A DNA stretch of 64,000 bases from Spiribacter halobius (GTDB lineage: Bacteria; Pseudomonadota; Gammaproteobacteria; Nitrococcales; Nitrococcaceae), in assembly GCF_020883455.1 (NCBI RefSeq), contig NZ_CP086615.1:2418001-2482000 (forward strand). The letters are read 5' to 3'. Below are positions 1 to 8,110 of the stretch, piece after piece; position 1 is the stretch's first letter, and every line of letters starts with the position of its first letter. A program made the position numbers and the translations under genes. The notes beneath the pieces were generated by a model that was given only the letters and a program-made list of their open reading frames with translations, did not search any database and was not told the origin of the DNA.

Positions 1-605
1 GTGATGGCGGCCGTGACCGGATCCAGTGGCCGGTCCAGCAGCATGGGCAGGGCGATCACGCTCACGGCGAAAACCCCGGCGGCGAGGACGCCACCGATCA
101 GCACATAGGCTGCCAGGAACAGGGGATCGGCGGCGCCGAACAGGGCCTCCGTCCAGCTGGCCTGGATGTCCGGCGGCTGACGGCCATGGAAGAGGGCGAA
201 CAGGATTGCCGACACCCGCTCCCAGGAGAGCAGGACAAAGGCGAGCATCACCCCGAACATGCCGATTGACCAGGCATTCCGGCGCCAGGCGGTAAGCGAA
301 TCTAAGAACCGGGGACGCCGGCCCGCCCCGCGCTCGCGGCTGAGGTGGTAGAGGCCGATACCGAGGAACGGGCCGGCCAGGAAGAAGCCCGACAGCGCTG
401 CCGACACGAGGTAGGGCCGACCGCTGGCCAGGGTGACGATGAGATAGCCGACGGCCGCCAGCAGCACGCCGTAGCTCAGACTTGCGAGCGGCATGGCGGC
501 TATATCCGCCAGGCCGGCGCGCAGCCAGTGCAGCGGACGGCCCGCGGCCACATGGCGTACCGCGACGGGCGCCGGGGTGGCCTCGGTGGATTCGACGGTG
601 GTCAT
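1..605 (-). CDS. DUF2189-type integral membrane protein (3' end outside window)
   Basis: This minus-strand frame opens at an ATG preceded by GGAGGA and runs off the left edge, so about 201 residues are visible. The product begins MTTVESTEATPAPV. It then has four or more hydrophobic segments, including stretches such as LSYGVLLAAVGYLIVTL and YLVSAALSGFFLAGPFLGIG, a short charged loop with LSRERGAGRR, and further helices. The pattern 'RPLHWLRAGLADIAAMPLASL' minus its last residues, leading into the first helix, is what I know from DUF2189 proteins. These are inner-membrane proteins of unknown function that often lie near respiratory oxidase genes. The plus-strand frames across this region are shadows. 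A possible FNR-type box lies 88 bp upstream of the start. Confidence 0.8.
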   Translation of the reverse strand, partial: MTTVESTEATPAPVAVRHVAAGRPLHWLRAGLADIAAMPLASLSYGVLLAAVGYLIVTLASGRPYLVSAALSGFFLAGPFLGIGLYHLSRERGAGRRPRFLDSLTAWRRNAWSIGMFGVMLAFVLLSWERVSAILFALFHGRQPPDIQASWTEALFGAADPLFLAAYVLIGGVLAAGVFAVSVIALPMLLDRPLDPVTAAI

Positions 606-843
606 GGGCGCTGTCCTCCGTTGCGCACGCAGACTTGGCAGCCCGGCTCAGGGTGCCACGGACTCGATGATGCCGGCTCGGCGCCGCGTGAATCTGACCT
701 GGGTCAAGTCCCGGGTGCGCCGGGCCCACGGGCGGCCACGCTCACGGCGGCCGACGGCACCAGCGCAACGGTGGAGGTCGACATCGACGGGTACGTGTTC
801 CCAGGCGGGGTGGGCTATCGCCTCTGACGCGAAGCCGTCGCAC
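606..843. other. Non-coding gap upstream of the DUF2189 gene
   Basis: I find no convincing gene here. A plus-strand frame ends near 827 with a plausible-looking tail (TVEVDIDGYVFPGGVGYRL), but nothing upstream in that frame looks like protein. It could be a gene remnant or chance. The stretch holds the putative FNR-type box and the leader of the DUF2189 gene. Confidence 0.5.
694..707 (-). promoter_or_regulatory. FNR/Anr/Dnr-like palindrome
   Basis: The sequence CTGACCTGGGTCAA is a near-perfect inverted repeat (half-sites TGAC and GTCA with spacer CTGG). It fits the TTGAY-N4-RTCAA pattern of CRP/FNR-family sites. Its centre is about 95 bp upstream of the DUF2189 start on the minus strand. That leaves room for a class II promoter and a leader of roughly 50 nt. 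This is a motif match only. Confidence 0.4.
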
Positions 844-878
844 AAAAAAGGCCGCCGACCCCGGGGGGATCGGCGGCC
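844..878 (-). terminator. Intrinsic terminator of the phasin gene
   Basis: On the minus strand the stem GGCCGCCGA/TCGGCGGCC, with a further CCCC/GGGG core, is followed at once by TTTTTTGTG. It lies about 27 bp past the phasin stop codon, so it is a textbook factor-independent terminator for that gene. Confidence 0.9.
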
Positions 879-905
879 GCGTCGCCGGTAACGCCCCGCG
901 GGGTG

Positions 906-1277
906 TTACTTGGCCTGGGCGGCAGTAGCCGCCTCGGAGGCGCTCTTCACGTTGCTCTCGACGAGCTTGCGGGCCTCGTTGACGAACTCCTGGTTCATCG
1001 CCACGACCTTCTCGGCGTCGCCCTTGACGCGCTCGCTGAGGTCCTTGGCGACCTTCTGCTGACCTTCGGCATACGCCTGCAGGCCCTTGGTGTCCTTGAT
1101 CTCGAGAGCCGCGCGGGCCTGGCCGACACCCACCTCGGTGTAGGTGCGGACCGCCTCGAGCTGCGCGTTCACCAGCTTCTCGGTGTAGTCCACCGCCAGC
1201 TTGCCATAGGCGCGGGCGGGACCGACGAAGAGCTTCTCGACCTGCTCGTTGTACTTGTTGATCATCTCGTTGTTCAT
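906..1277 (-). CDS. phaP: Phasin (polyhydroxyalkanoate granule protein)
   Basis: A small amphipathic protein of 123 residues beginning [17 protein letters not shown]. The frame is open further upstream, but this ATG has a strong AGGAGG at the right spacing. The composition (helical, Ala/Glu/Lys-rich, no signal peptide, low-complexity end [11 protein letters not shown]) and the motif [13 protein letters not shown] fit the Phasin_2 / PhaP family. These proteins coat PHA granules and stabilise the polymer-water interface. The gene is monocistronic, with its own terminator downstream and TTGC/GCAA operator-like sites upstream. No PHA synthase gene is in the window. The neighbouring divergent gene is a histone-deacetylase-family hydrolase, and the two share the 181 bp between them. 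Confidence 0.88.
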   Translation of the reverse strand: MNNEMINKYNEQVEKLFVGPARAYGKLAVDYTEKLVNAQLEAVRTYTEVGVGQARAALEIKDTKGLQAYAEGQQKVAKDLSERVKGDAEKVVAMNQEFVNEARKLVESNVKSASEAATAAQAK

Positions 1278-1324
1278 GCTGGAAACCTCCTGCTGTGGTT
1301 TATGCAAGGCCACCGCTGGCCTTG

Positions 1325-1362
1325 TTGCGGTGCAATATAGCAATCCGTTTGCTGCAACGCAA
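1325..1362. promoter_or_regulatory. Paired TTGC-GCAA palindromes, probable PhaR-type operators
   Basis: TTGCGGTGCAA at 1325-1335 is a perfect inverted repeat, and TTGCTGCAA at 1349-1357 is a second, followed by CGCAA. PhaR-type regulators of PHA metabolism bind TGC-rich dyads of this kind upstream of phasin genes. The sites lie 48-85 bp upstream of the phasin start, where a repressor could cover the promoter. The divergent hydrolase gene starts about 100 bp to the right and could share the control. This is inferred from motif and position. Confidence 0.55.
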
Positions 1363-1458
1363 CACTCCTTGCCGCGAGCAGGCACGGCGCGCGTCCCGGC
1401 TGCCATCGTGGCAAAGTCTGCGGGTAAGTCGTGGCCGGCATTTCGGGAGACAACAACA

Positions 1459-2559
1459 ATGGCTGCTGAGGAAGACGTGCTGGTGCTCTTCGATGACGCG
1501 ATGCTCGAGCACCGGCCGGAGGCGCGGGATCCGTTCCTGCCGGGGCGGCTGGAGCGCCGCGTCCGGGAGCTGCTCGCCGGGCTCGGGGTGCAGTGGAACT
1601 ATCCGGAACATCCAGGGCGGCTGACCGCCGTGCTCGAGGGGCTGGCGAAGACGCCTATCGCCGGCGTGCGGCGCGGGACCGGCCGGCGGGCGACGGTGGA
1701 CGAGCTGGCGCGCGTTCACGCACGCACCCACATCGATGCCATGGCGGCGTTGCGTGGCCAGTACGCCTGGGTGGACATGGACACCACGGCGGTCTCACCG
1801 GGCAGCGTGGATGCGGCGGAATGGGCGGCGGGTACCGCGATCGCAGCGGTGGAGGCGGTCGTGCGTGGTGAGGCGGGTTCGGCCTTCGCCCTGGTGCGCC
1901 CGCCCGGGCACCATGCCGAGCCGGTGCGGGCGCGCGGCTTCTGCCTGTTCAACAACGTCGCGGTTGCCGCTGCCCATGCTCAGGCCGAGCTCGGCTGCAA
2001 CCGGGTGCTGATCATCGACTGGGACGCCCACCACGGCAACGGCACCCAGGACATCTTCTGGGCCGATCCGGACGTGCTGTTCTTCGATACCCATCGTGCC
2101 GCGCCGTTTTATCCCGGAAGCGGGGCGCTGGAGGACATCGGCGCGGGCTTCGGCGAGGGCACAACGGTGAACGTGCCGCTGCCGCCCGGCTCCGGTGATG
2201 CGGCCATGATCAAGGCGTTCCGCGAGATCCTGGTGCCGGCGGCGGACTGGTTCAAGCCGGATCTGGTGCTGGTCTCCGCCGGTTTCGACGCGCACCGTCT
2301 GGATGTGGCGATGAACATGACCTACGAGGGGTTCGGCGCGCTCACCGCCATCGTGCGCGAGATCGCCCGGCGCCACTGCGACGGCCGCCTCGCATTCGTC
2401 CTGGAGGGCGGCTATCACACCGAGTCCCTGGCCGAGGGCGTGCATCGGGTGCTCTCGGTGCTCGCGGGTGCCCCGGCCGAGGAACCGCTGGAATGCGGCA
2501 TCGTGGAAGTGGCGGCGGCGGCCGAGTTTCATCGCGAGGCTTTTCAGCAGCCGGACTGA
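1459..2559 (+). CDS. Histone-deacetylase-family (AcuC/acetylpolyamine amidohydrolase-like) Zn hydrolase
   Basis: A protein of 366 residues with the full arginase/deacetylase-fold signature. It has RPPGHHAEP near residue 147 (tandem catalytic His), [11 protein letters not shown] near 187 (Zn-binding Asp and His), AGFDAH near 273 (second Zn Asp) and EGGYHTESL near 315 with the catalytic Tyr. Bacterial members remove acetyl or other acyl groups from polyamines, acetoin-related substrates or protein lysines; the substrate here cannot be read from sequence. The start chosen gives the compact [16 protein letters not shown]; the frame is open upstream but crosses the phasin promoter. Related genes next to PHA genes are common, which hints at a carbon-storage link. 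The last 16 bp overlap the convergent blh gene. Confidence 0.88.
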   Translation: MAAEEDVLVLFDDAMLEHRPEARDPFLPGRLERRVRELLAGLGVQWNYPEHPGRLTAVLEGLAKTPIAGVRRGTGRRATVDELARVHARTHIDAMAALRGQYAWVDMDTTAVSPGSVDAAEWAAGTAIAAVEAVVRGEAGSAFALVRPPGHHAEPVRARGFCLFNNVAVAAAHAQAELGCNRVLIIDWDAHHGNGTQDIFWADPDVLFFDTHRAAPFYPGSGALEDIGAGFGEGTTVNVPLPPGSGDAAMIKAFREILVPAADWFKPDLVLVSAGFDAHRLDVAMNMTYEGFGALTAIVREIARRHCDGRLAFVLEGGYHTESLAEGVHRVLSVLAGAPAEEPLECGIVEVAAAAEFHREAFQQPD

Positions 2560-3422
2560 CCCTCCGGCGAAGACCCGCGCCGGGGTGCGGCGAGGCTCTC
2601 CAGCACCATGTGCGGTACCGTGAGCGCGGCGAGGCCGATGAATACCATCTGAAGCACGGCGGACTCGGCCGACTGCTGGAGCAGCCAGGGCAGCGCCAGA
2701 CCTGCCAGTGCCCAGGTCGCCAGGGTGGCCGGAGCCGTGGCCCGCAGGCGGCTCGGCCAGTCGTGCAGGCCGAGCGCGCGCGCGGTCTCCAGCAGATGGC
2801 GCGGGCTGTGCAGGAAACAGAAGTACGCGACGAAGTAGGCGAGGGGCGCCAGCAGCCAGGCCCCGAGCAGCAGCAGTAACGGATCCCGCCAGTCGCTGGG
2901 CTGCGGCCGGTCGGCCCGGCAGAGCCCCAGCACCAGCAGCGCTGCGCCGGCGGCGCACAGCCAGCCCGCACCGTGGAACAGCGGGCCGGGGCCACCCGGG
3001 GCGAGGTACGCCAGCACCGCCGCGCTCGCCGCCGGCTGCAGCGCGAGCGGCAGGAAGACCACCAGCAGCCCGTAGCCCAGGGCGCCCGCGACGCCGAGGC
3101 GCTCCCCGGTGTCCTCGCCGAAATGCCAGGCGGAGTAGAGCAGGAAGACGCTCAGCGCCAGGGTCGGCCAATGCCACCAGGGCAGGAGCGCGGCGAGGCC
3201 AAGCGCGAGGTACCCGAGCAGGAAAATGGCCGAGCGCGCAAAGCCGCGCACACCGAGGCGCTGACGCGCCACCTCGGGGTCCAGGGCGCCATGGGGCAGC
3301 CCGAGCACCGCCACGCCGGCGGCAAGCGCCAGCAGCAGCGCGGTCTCGCCCGCCAGCCGGTCCAGCAGCAGCATGACGACAAGGCCCATGGGGAAGAGCC
3401 AGGTGCCCACGGGCGCAGTCAT
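2544..3422 (-). CDS. blh: Brp/Blh beta-carotene 15,15'-dioxygenase
   Basis: A polytopic membrane protein of 292 residues with the conserved histidines of the Brp/Blh family: [32 protein letters not shown] and VPHMVLES. The enzyme splits beta-carotene into two retinals, using iron held by these histidines. The start used overlaps the crtY stop as ATGA, so translation is probably coupled; another ATG lies two codons upstream. It is the last gene of the rhodopsin operon and supplies the pump's chromophore. Its 3' end runs 16 bp into the convergent deacetylase-family gene, so the two transcripts are complementary there. Confidence 0.93.
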   Translation of the reverse strand: MTAPVGTWLFPMGLVVMLLLDRLAGETALLLALAAGVAVLGLPHGALDPEVARQRLGVRGFARSAIFLLGYLALGLAALLPWWHWPTLALSVFLLYSAWHFGEDTGERLGVAGALGYGLLVVFLPLALQPAASAAVLAYLAPGGPGPLFHGAGWLCAAGAALLVLGLCRADRPQPSDWRDPLLLLLGAWLLAPLAYFVAYFCFLHSPRHLLETARALGLHDWPSRLRATAPATLATWALAGLALPWLLQQSAESAVLQMVFIGLAALTVPHMVLESLAAPRRGSSPEGQSGC

Positions 3423-4564
3423 GCCCATCTCCGGTTGCCGGGGCGGGTGCCCAGGGCGGCCCCGAGCAGGGGCGGCGTTGGCAGTGCCGTGATCACCCGC
3501 GCCAGGTCCGTGGGTCGCGGGCGGCCCATGAGGAAACGTGCGAGGGCCTCGCTGGGCGCCGTCGCGAACAGCTGCAGGAAACGCTCGGGCGCGAGCCGCG
3601 GGTCCCGCCAGAGCGCTTCCAGGAACACCCGATCCATCCATTCCAGCAGACGGGAGCGCTCGGGCGGGCAGGGTGCGCGCCCGGCCAGCAGGCGGGACGC
3701 GCAGGCATCGGCCCAGCGCTGGATGGCGTGGAAGGCATAGCCGGTGGCCGGACGCAGGCTGCCGCCGGCGGCGCCGATGCGGATGTGGCGGCCCCCTGGC
3801 TGCGGCAGCGGCGGCGCCATGGGCAGATAGCCCCGTTCGTAGCGGAGCGGGTGGCTGCCGTCGAGACCCAGCCGCGCCCGGAGTGTCTGCAGCGACGCGT
3901 CGAGCTCGGCGGCCGCCGGCGGTTCAGGCGTGAAGTGGGTGAGCTCGAGGAGCCGCCGGTCGCCGGCGATGGGCAGCTGGTAGGTGAACGTCAGCAGGTG
4001 CGGCGCCTCGGCCGTTCGGAAGTCCATTAGCCGCGCGGTCTCCGGATCCAGCGGCGGCGTGCCCGCGAGCTCTACGCCGGCGAACGCCTGCCACAGCCAG
4101 GGCCGCCCGAGGCGGCGCCCGGGAGCCCGTGAGTCCAGCACCCAGGTGGCCTCGAAGACCTCGCCGTTGTCCAGCGCGACCTGCATGCGCCGGCCCAGCG
4201 CCTGCAGGGCCTGCACGCGGCATCCGCGTCGGGTGATCCAGTCATCACGCCGGGCCACGGCCTCCCAGCCGATGCGGCGCACCTGGCGGGCGTCGAGCAT
4301 CTCGTAGGGCAGCTCGTGGCTGGCGCATCGGGTCTCGGCGGCTGGCGTCGAGACCGCCCAGCGCCACCAGCGGCGCACGCGGGCAGCGGCGAACGGGTGC
4401 TCACCGTCGCTCCAGCCGCACCAGGTGCGGTCATTGGTATCCTCGGTGCTCGGCTCCACCAGCAGGACCCGGCCGCCGTAGCCGCCCTGGGCGAGACGCA
4501 GGGCGAGACTGAGGCCGGCACAGCCGGCGCCGATCAGGGCGATGTCGACGCGTGGGGCCGCCAT
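3419..4564 (-). CDS. crtY: Lycopene beta-cyclase
   Basis: A flavoprotein of 381 residues with an N-terminal dinucleotide fold (IALIGAGCAGLSLALRLAQ) and the CrtY-type motif NDRTWCGWSDGEHPF near residue 45. Further family features are the substrate-face RYERGYLPMAPPLP and the late glycine-rich segment GAAGGSLRPATGYAFHAIQR. It closes both ends of lycopene to give beta-carotene, the direct substrate of Blh. It starts 3 nt after the crtB stop and overlaps blh by 4 nt, so it is translated as part of the operon. No crtW or crtZ follows, which suggests the pathway ends at beta-carotene and retinal within this locus. Confidence 0.93.
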   Translation of the reverse strand: MAAPRVDIALIGAGCAGLSLALRLAQGGYGGRVLLVEPSTEDTNDRTWCGWSDGEHPFAAARVRRWWRWAVSTPAAETRCASHELPYEMLDARQVRRIGWEAVARRDDWITRRGCRVQALQALGRRMQVALDNGEVFEATWVLDSRAPGRRLGRPWLWQAFAGVELAGTPPLDPETARLMDFRTAEAPHLLTFTYQLPIAGDRRLLELTHFTPEPPAAAELDASLQTLRARLGLDGSHPLRYERGYLPMAPPLPQPGGRHIRIGAAGGSLRPATGYAFHAIQRWADACASRLLAGRAPCPPERSRLLEWMDRVFLEALWRDPRLAPERFLQLFATAPSEALARFLMGRPRPTDLARVITALPTPPLLGAALGTRPGNRRWA

Positions 4565-4567
4565 GTC

Positions 4568-5647
4568 TCAGGGCCTGGAGCCAAGGGCACCGACCGCACC
4601 GGTCCGGGGCCGCGGGCAGGGATCCGGCGGGTAATCCTGCGCGCTAGTCGGTCCCGGTGCGCGAGGCGTTGCCGAGCAGGCCTGCGTGCCTGCAGGCTCG
4701 CGAGCCAGATCCGGCCTGCCCGCTCCTGGCACCGCATTCGCGTCGCGATGGGCGCGGCGGGTGCGCTCCGGCAACGGCGCCACGAGCAGTGGCGCCGGCG
4801 CGGGACGGCGTGGACCGTGGGGCCGGGCGGGGCGGGAGCGCAGGCCGAGCAGGCTGGCGGCGGCCAGCCAGTAACGCTCGCCATCGCCAAGGCGGGTGCG
4901 CCCGGCGAGGTAGTCCCCACCCCGGGCGGCGAGGCGTGTGCCGATGGCGCGGTACAGCGTCGCCGCCACCCGGATCGCCGCCCGGTTGCGCTTCGGCAGC
5001 AGCCGCATGCCGTTCTCGGCGAGGCCATAGTAGGTGTCGGCCAGGGCGACCAGGCGCCGGACGGCGGCAGGCACCCGGGCACGGGCGGTCGCGCTGCCGT
5101 CGGCGATCTCCGTGGGCTCGAGGCCGCCCACCCAGGCACCGGGCAGGTAGCGCCGCCCGCAGCGGGCATCCTCCAGGACGTCCCGGGCGATGTTGGTCAT
5201 CTGCATGGCGATGCCGAGGGCCACCGCCGGCTCGCGTGCGCGGCCGGGATCCGCCCCCAGCAGGGGGCACATCAGCTCGCCCACGGTACCGGCGACGCCA
5301 TAGCAGTAGTCGGTGAGGTCGACCTGGTCGGCGATGCGGACGGGGTGGGTCGCGTCGCCGCGCACGGTTTCCACCAGCGTCAGCAGCGGCGCGAGATCGA
5401 GGCCGCGTCGCCGGGCCAGCTCGCGCACCGGGGCGAGGCTGGCCGGGTCTTCGGTGTCGCCGGAAAGCGCCGCGCGGAGCTCGTCGAGCTCGTGGTTGGG
5501 GCCCGCGGACAGATCGGCGAGATCGTCGACGTGCCGACAGAAGGCGTAGAGCGTGGCGATGTCGCGGGCGTCCCGGCGACGCAGCAGCCGGCTGGCCACG
5601 TGAAAGCTGCTGGCGTGACGGGCAAGCAGTCGAGTGGGCTCGGTCAT
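4568..5647 (-). CDS. crtB: Phytoene synthase with an unusual C-terminal tail
   Basis: This squalene/phytoene synthase fold protein condenses two geranylgeranyl diphosphates into phytoene. The motifs are clear: YAFCRHVDDLAD near residue 35 (first Asp-rich site), DYCYGVAGTVGELM near 112, and the second Asp site MTNIARDVLEDA with RRYLPGAW near 150-170. The recognisable enzyme ends at about residue 300. The last 60 or so residues (for example PGPTSAQDYPPDPCPRPRT) are Pro/Arg/Ala-rich and look like read-out of non-conserved GC-rich DNA. The 359-residue length exceeds the usual 300-310. The ATG overlaps the crtI stop by 4 nt. Confidence 0.92.
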   Translation of the reverse strand: MTEPTRLLARHASSFHVASRLLRRRDARDIATLYAFCRHVDDLADLSAGPNHELDELRAALSGDTEDPASLAPVRELARRRGLDLAPLLTLVETVRGDATHPVRIADQVDLTDYCYGVAGTVGELMCPLLGADPGRAREPAVALGIAMQMTNIARDVLEDARCGRRYLPGAWVGGLEPTEIADGSATARARVPAAVRRLVALADTYYGLAENGMRLLPKRNRAAIRVAATLYRAIGTRLAARGGDYLAGRTRLGDGERYWLAAASLLGLRSRPARPHGPRRPAPAPLLVAPLPERTRRAHRDANAVPGAGRPDLAREPAGTQACSATPRAPGPTSAQDYPPDPCPRPRTGAVGALGSRP

Positions 5648-7122
5648 GCCGCGCTCCTCCCGGTGGTGTCGGGGAGCAACCGCTCCACGACCTTGGCGCT
5701 GGAGAGAACGCCGGGCAGCCCGGCTCCCGGGTGGGTGCCGGCACCGACGAGATAGAGGTTGTCCAGGCCCTCGGCCCGGTTGTGAAAGCGGAACCAGGCT
5801 GACTGGCGAAACAGCGGCGACACGCTGAAGCCTGTGCCATGGACACTGTTGTAATCGCGAGCGAAGTCCGCCGGCGTCATGTGGAACGGCGCGCGCAGAT
5901 GGTCGCGCAGCCCGGGCAGCAGCGTCGCCTGAAGGGCGTCGATAATGCGCGCTTCCAGGGCAGGGCCGGCCTCGGCCCAGTCGATGCCGCCCAGCAGGTT
6001 CGGCACCGGCGCGAGGACGTACCAGGCGTCATGCCCGGGCGGGGCAAAGCTCGGGTCAGTGGCCGTGGGCCGGTGCAGGTAGAGCGAGAAGTCCTCCGGC
6101 AGCACGCGCCGCTGGAATATGTCCCGCAGCAGCGCCTCGTAGCGCTCGCCGAGCCAGATGGTGTGGTGGGCGACCTCGGGATACTGCCGGTCGGTGCCGA
6201 AGTAGAGCACGAACAGCCCCATGGAGTGACTGGCGGTGCGCGCCTTGAGGCGCGCCGCAAGGGGTGCGGGCTGCAGCAGCTCGCCGTAGAGGTGCAGCGG
6301 GTCGAGGTTGGAGACGAAGGCATCGGCGGTGAGGCGGCGCCCGTCATCGAGCAGCGCCGCAGTCACCCGTCGCCCGTCCCGCTCCAGGCGCTCGACGCTG
6401 CGCCCGAGCTCGACGGTCACGCCGGTGGACTCGAGCAGGCCGGCCAGCGCATCCACCAGCGCGCCGGTGCCGCCCATGGCAAAGTGGATGCCCCAGCGGC
6501 GCTCCAGATAGTGGATGAGGCCGTAGATGCAGGTCGTCTGTAGCGGATTGCCACCGATGAGCAGTGGCTGCAGCGACAGTGCGCGCCGCAGATAGGGATG
6601 ACGGATATGCCGGCAGACCATCTGCCAGACGCTGCGGTCGATGCGCCGCTGTAGCAGCCGCGGCAGCTGACGGAGCATGGTGCTGGCGCGGTCAAAGGGC
6701 TGATCCGCGAGCTCGGTGAAGGCGACGTCGAACAGCGCCCGGGATTCGGCGAGCAGACTGCGATAGCCGGCAACGTCCCGCGGCTCGAAGCGGGCGATTT
6801 CCGCCTCCAGTCGCGCCTCTCCCGGGCCGTAGTCGAACAGGGCGCCGTCCGGGAAGCGGAACCGGTACCAGGGGTCCAGCGGGCGCATCTCGATGTGGTC
6901 GGCGAGGTCCTGACCGAACAGGGTAAAGAGCTCGGCGAACAGGAACGGCGCGGTGATCACGGTGGGCCCGGCGTCGTGGTGGTAGCCGCCACGCTCGAAC
7001 ACCTGCGCGCGACCGCCGAGCCGTGGGCAGCGATCCACCAGATGCACGCGGTAGCCGCGGGCGCGCAGCCGCAGCGCGGCGGCAATGCCGCCGAAGCCGC
7101 CGCCGAGGACCAGCGCCCTCAC
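5644..7122 (-). CDS. crtI: Phytoene desaturase (lycopene-forming)
   Basis: A protein of 492 residues with the FAD-binding start VLGGGFGGIAAALRLRARG and the family motif LGGRAQVFERGGYHHDAGPT near residue 40. The C-terminal motif is NLYLVGAGTHPGAGLPGVL. Four desaturations turn phytoene into lycopene. I chose the GTG at 7122. It overlaps the crtE stop as GTGA, has GGAGG in front, and places the FAD motif four residues in, whereas upstream codons only add glycine-rich filler. The 3' end overlaps crtB by 4 nt. Confidence 0.94.
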   Translation of the reverse strand: MRALVLGGGFGGIAAALRLRARGYRVHLVDRCPRLGGRAQVFERGGYHHDAGPTVITAPFLFAELFTLFGQDLADHIEMRPLDPWYRFRFPDGALFDYGPGEARLEAEIARFEPRDVAGYRSLLAESRALFDVAFTELADQPFDRASTMLRQLPRLLQRRIDRSVWQMVCRHIRHPYLRRALSLQPLLIGGNPLQTTCIYGLIHYLERRWGIHFAMGGTGALVDALAGLLESTGVTVELGRSVERLERDGRRVTAALLDDGRRLTADAFVSNLDPLHLYGELLQPAPLAARLKARTASHSMGLFVLYFGTDRQYPEVAHHTIWLGERYEALLRDIFQRRVLPEDFSLYLHRPTATDPSFAPPGHDAWYVLAPVPNLLGGIDWAEAGPALEARIIDALQATLLPGLRDHLRAPFHMTPADFARDYNSVHGTGFSVSPLFRQSAWFRFHNRAEGLDNLYLVGAGTHPGAGLPGVLSSAKVVERLLPDTTGRSAA

Positions 7123-8024
7123 GCCACCTCCGCCGACTCGGACTCCGCTGGAGCCAGCGCCCGGCAGCATGCGCGCAGCGGCGCAGCCACCGGCTCGGGC
7201 AGGCCCGCGCTGAGGAGTAGCGCCCGGCGGAAGCGCCGGTGCGCCAGCGCTCGGGCGCGCTGCCGCGCCACGGCCGGGGACTGCCCCGCGGCCGCGAGCA
7301 CGCGAACGGCGTTGACGCCCTCCGGAGCGTCCGTGTCGGCGTCATCCAGGTCGTCCAGAAGCTGATAGCCGAGGGCCAGGGCGTGGGCGGCGGCTCGCGC
7401 CCGCCGGCACAAGGACTCATGGCCGGCCAGCGTCAGCGGCGCCTCCAGGGCGAATGCGAACAGGGGCCCGGACTTGGCTCGCGCCAGGCGGGCGTAGGTG
7501 GAGAGCGTGCAGCAAACCGCGGCTCCCTGTGCCTGCAGCTCGGCGATCTGGCCTTCCACGGTGTCCGCGGTGCGCCGGCTGAGCAGTCCGAGCAGGGCGG
7601 GCAGCCGCTGCGCCGGAATGACCTCGGCCAGGGCACCGAAGGCCCGACACAGGAGCCAGTCGCCGGTGCAGAGCGCGCCGCCCGTGCCGTGCATTGCCCA
7701 GACGCTCGGCGCTCCGCGCCGCTCGGTGGCCCGGTCGCAGATATCGTCGTGGACCAGCGAGGCGTTGTGGGCCAGCTCGCAGGCCACCGCCAGCTGTATC
7801 GCCTGGCGGGCCGGGATCCCGAGGCCCTTTGCGGCATCCAGGCAGAGGCGCGCCCGCAGGCGTTGCCCGCCGCTCGCAAGGTGTCCGGCTGCCGCCTGCC
7901 GGGCCTGGCCAAGCCCGTGCCCCGGGCAGCCGGTCACCATGTTTTCCAGCGCGGCCCGGATGGCTGCGAGGTCGGGGTCCTCCGCCGGCCGGGCACTGAT
8001 CGACTCTCTGACCGCGACGTTCAT
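7119..8024 (-). CDS. crtE: Geranylgeranyl diphosphate synthase
   Basis: A polyprenyl synthase of 301 residues, short for the family but with both Asp-rich motifs: LVHDDICDRATERRG (first, about residue 92) and LGYQLLDDLDDADTD (second). It makes the C20 diphosphate used by CrtB. The ATG follows AGGGAGGGG. Just upstream of that ribosome site is a perfect 7 bp hairpin, and further up a perfect 12 bp hairpin separates it from the rhodopsin gene. Only short 4 nt overlaps separate it from the downstream genes. Precursors would come from the MEP pathway, whose first enzyme gene, dxs, lies at 52.6 kb. Confidence 0.92.
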   Translation of the reverse strand: MNVAVRESISARPAEDPDLAAIRAALENMVTGCPGHGLGQARQAAAGHLASGGQRLRARLCLDAAKGLGIPARQAIQLAVACELAHNASLVHDDICDRATERRGAPSVWAMHGTGGALCTGDWLLCRAFGALAEVIPAQRLPALLGLLSRRTADTVEGQIAELQAQGAAVCCTLSTYARLARAKSGPLFAFALEAPLTLAGHESLCRRARAAAHALALGYQLLDDLDDADTDAPEGVNAVRVLAAAGQSPAVARQRARALAHRRFRRALLLSAGLPEPVAAPLRACCRALAPAESESAEVA

Positions 8025-8035
8025 CGCCCCTCCCT

Positions 8036-8102
8036 GGCGGCCGGTGGCCGCCGGCCTGCGCCGATGGGACTGCCCCCGCGGCAGGATAGGCCGCGGGGGC
8101 AG
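8036..8102 (-). promoter_or_regulatory. Two perfect hairpins between the rhodopsin gene and crtE
   Basis: CTGCCCCCGCGG at 8070-8081 pairs perfectly with CCGCGGGGGCAG at 8091-8102 (12 bp stem, 9 nt loop), starting 9 bp past the rhodopsin stop. A second stem, GGCGGCC/GGCCGCC at 8036-8052 with a 3 nt loop, lies directly before the crtE ribosome site. Neither is followed by a T-run, so a full terminator is unlikely. An mRNA-stabilising 3' hairpin, or partial attenuation that keeps the rhodopsin message in excess of the enzyme messages, would fit. Confidence 0.7.
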
Positions 8103-8110
8103 CTTCCGGC

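Noticed and set aside
345-827. Plus-strand frame of 160 codons at the left edge
   Set aside because: It overlaps the partial DUF2189 gene, which has a start, ribosome site and family pattern on the minus strand. Only the last 30 residues look protein-like, and that is too little to call a gene.
4534-5169. Frameshift in crtB as the cause of its odd tail
   Set aside because: No alternative frame in the last 200 bp continues a recognisable phytoene-synthase end. A simple loss of the original stop fits better.
8036-8102. Intrinsic terminator between the rhodopsin gene and crtE
   Set aside because: The 12 bp stem is not followed by a T-run on the minus strand, and I found no separate promoter ahead of crtE. 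It is kept as a stabilising or partially attenuating hairpin.
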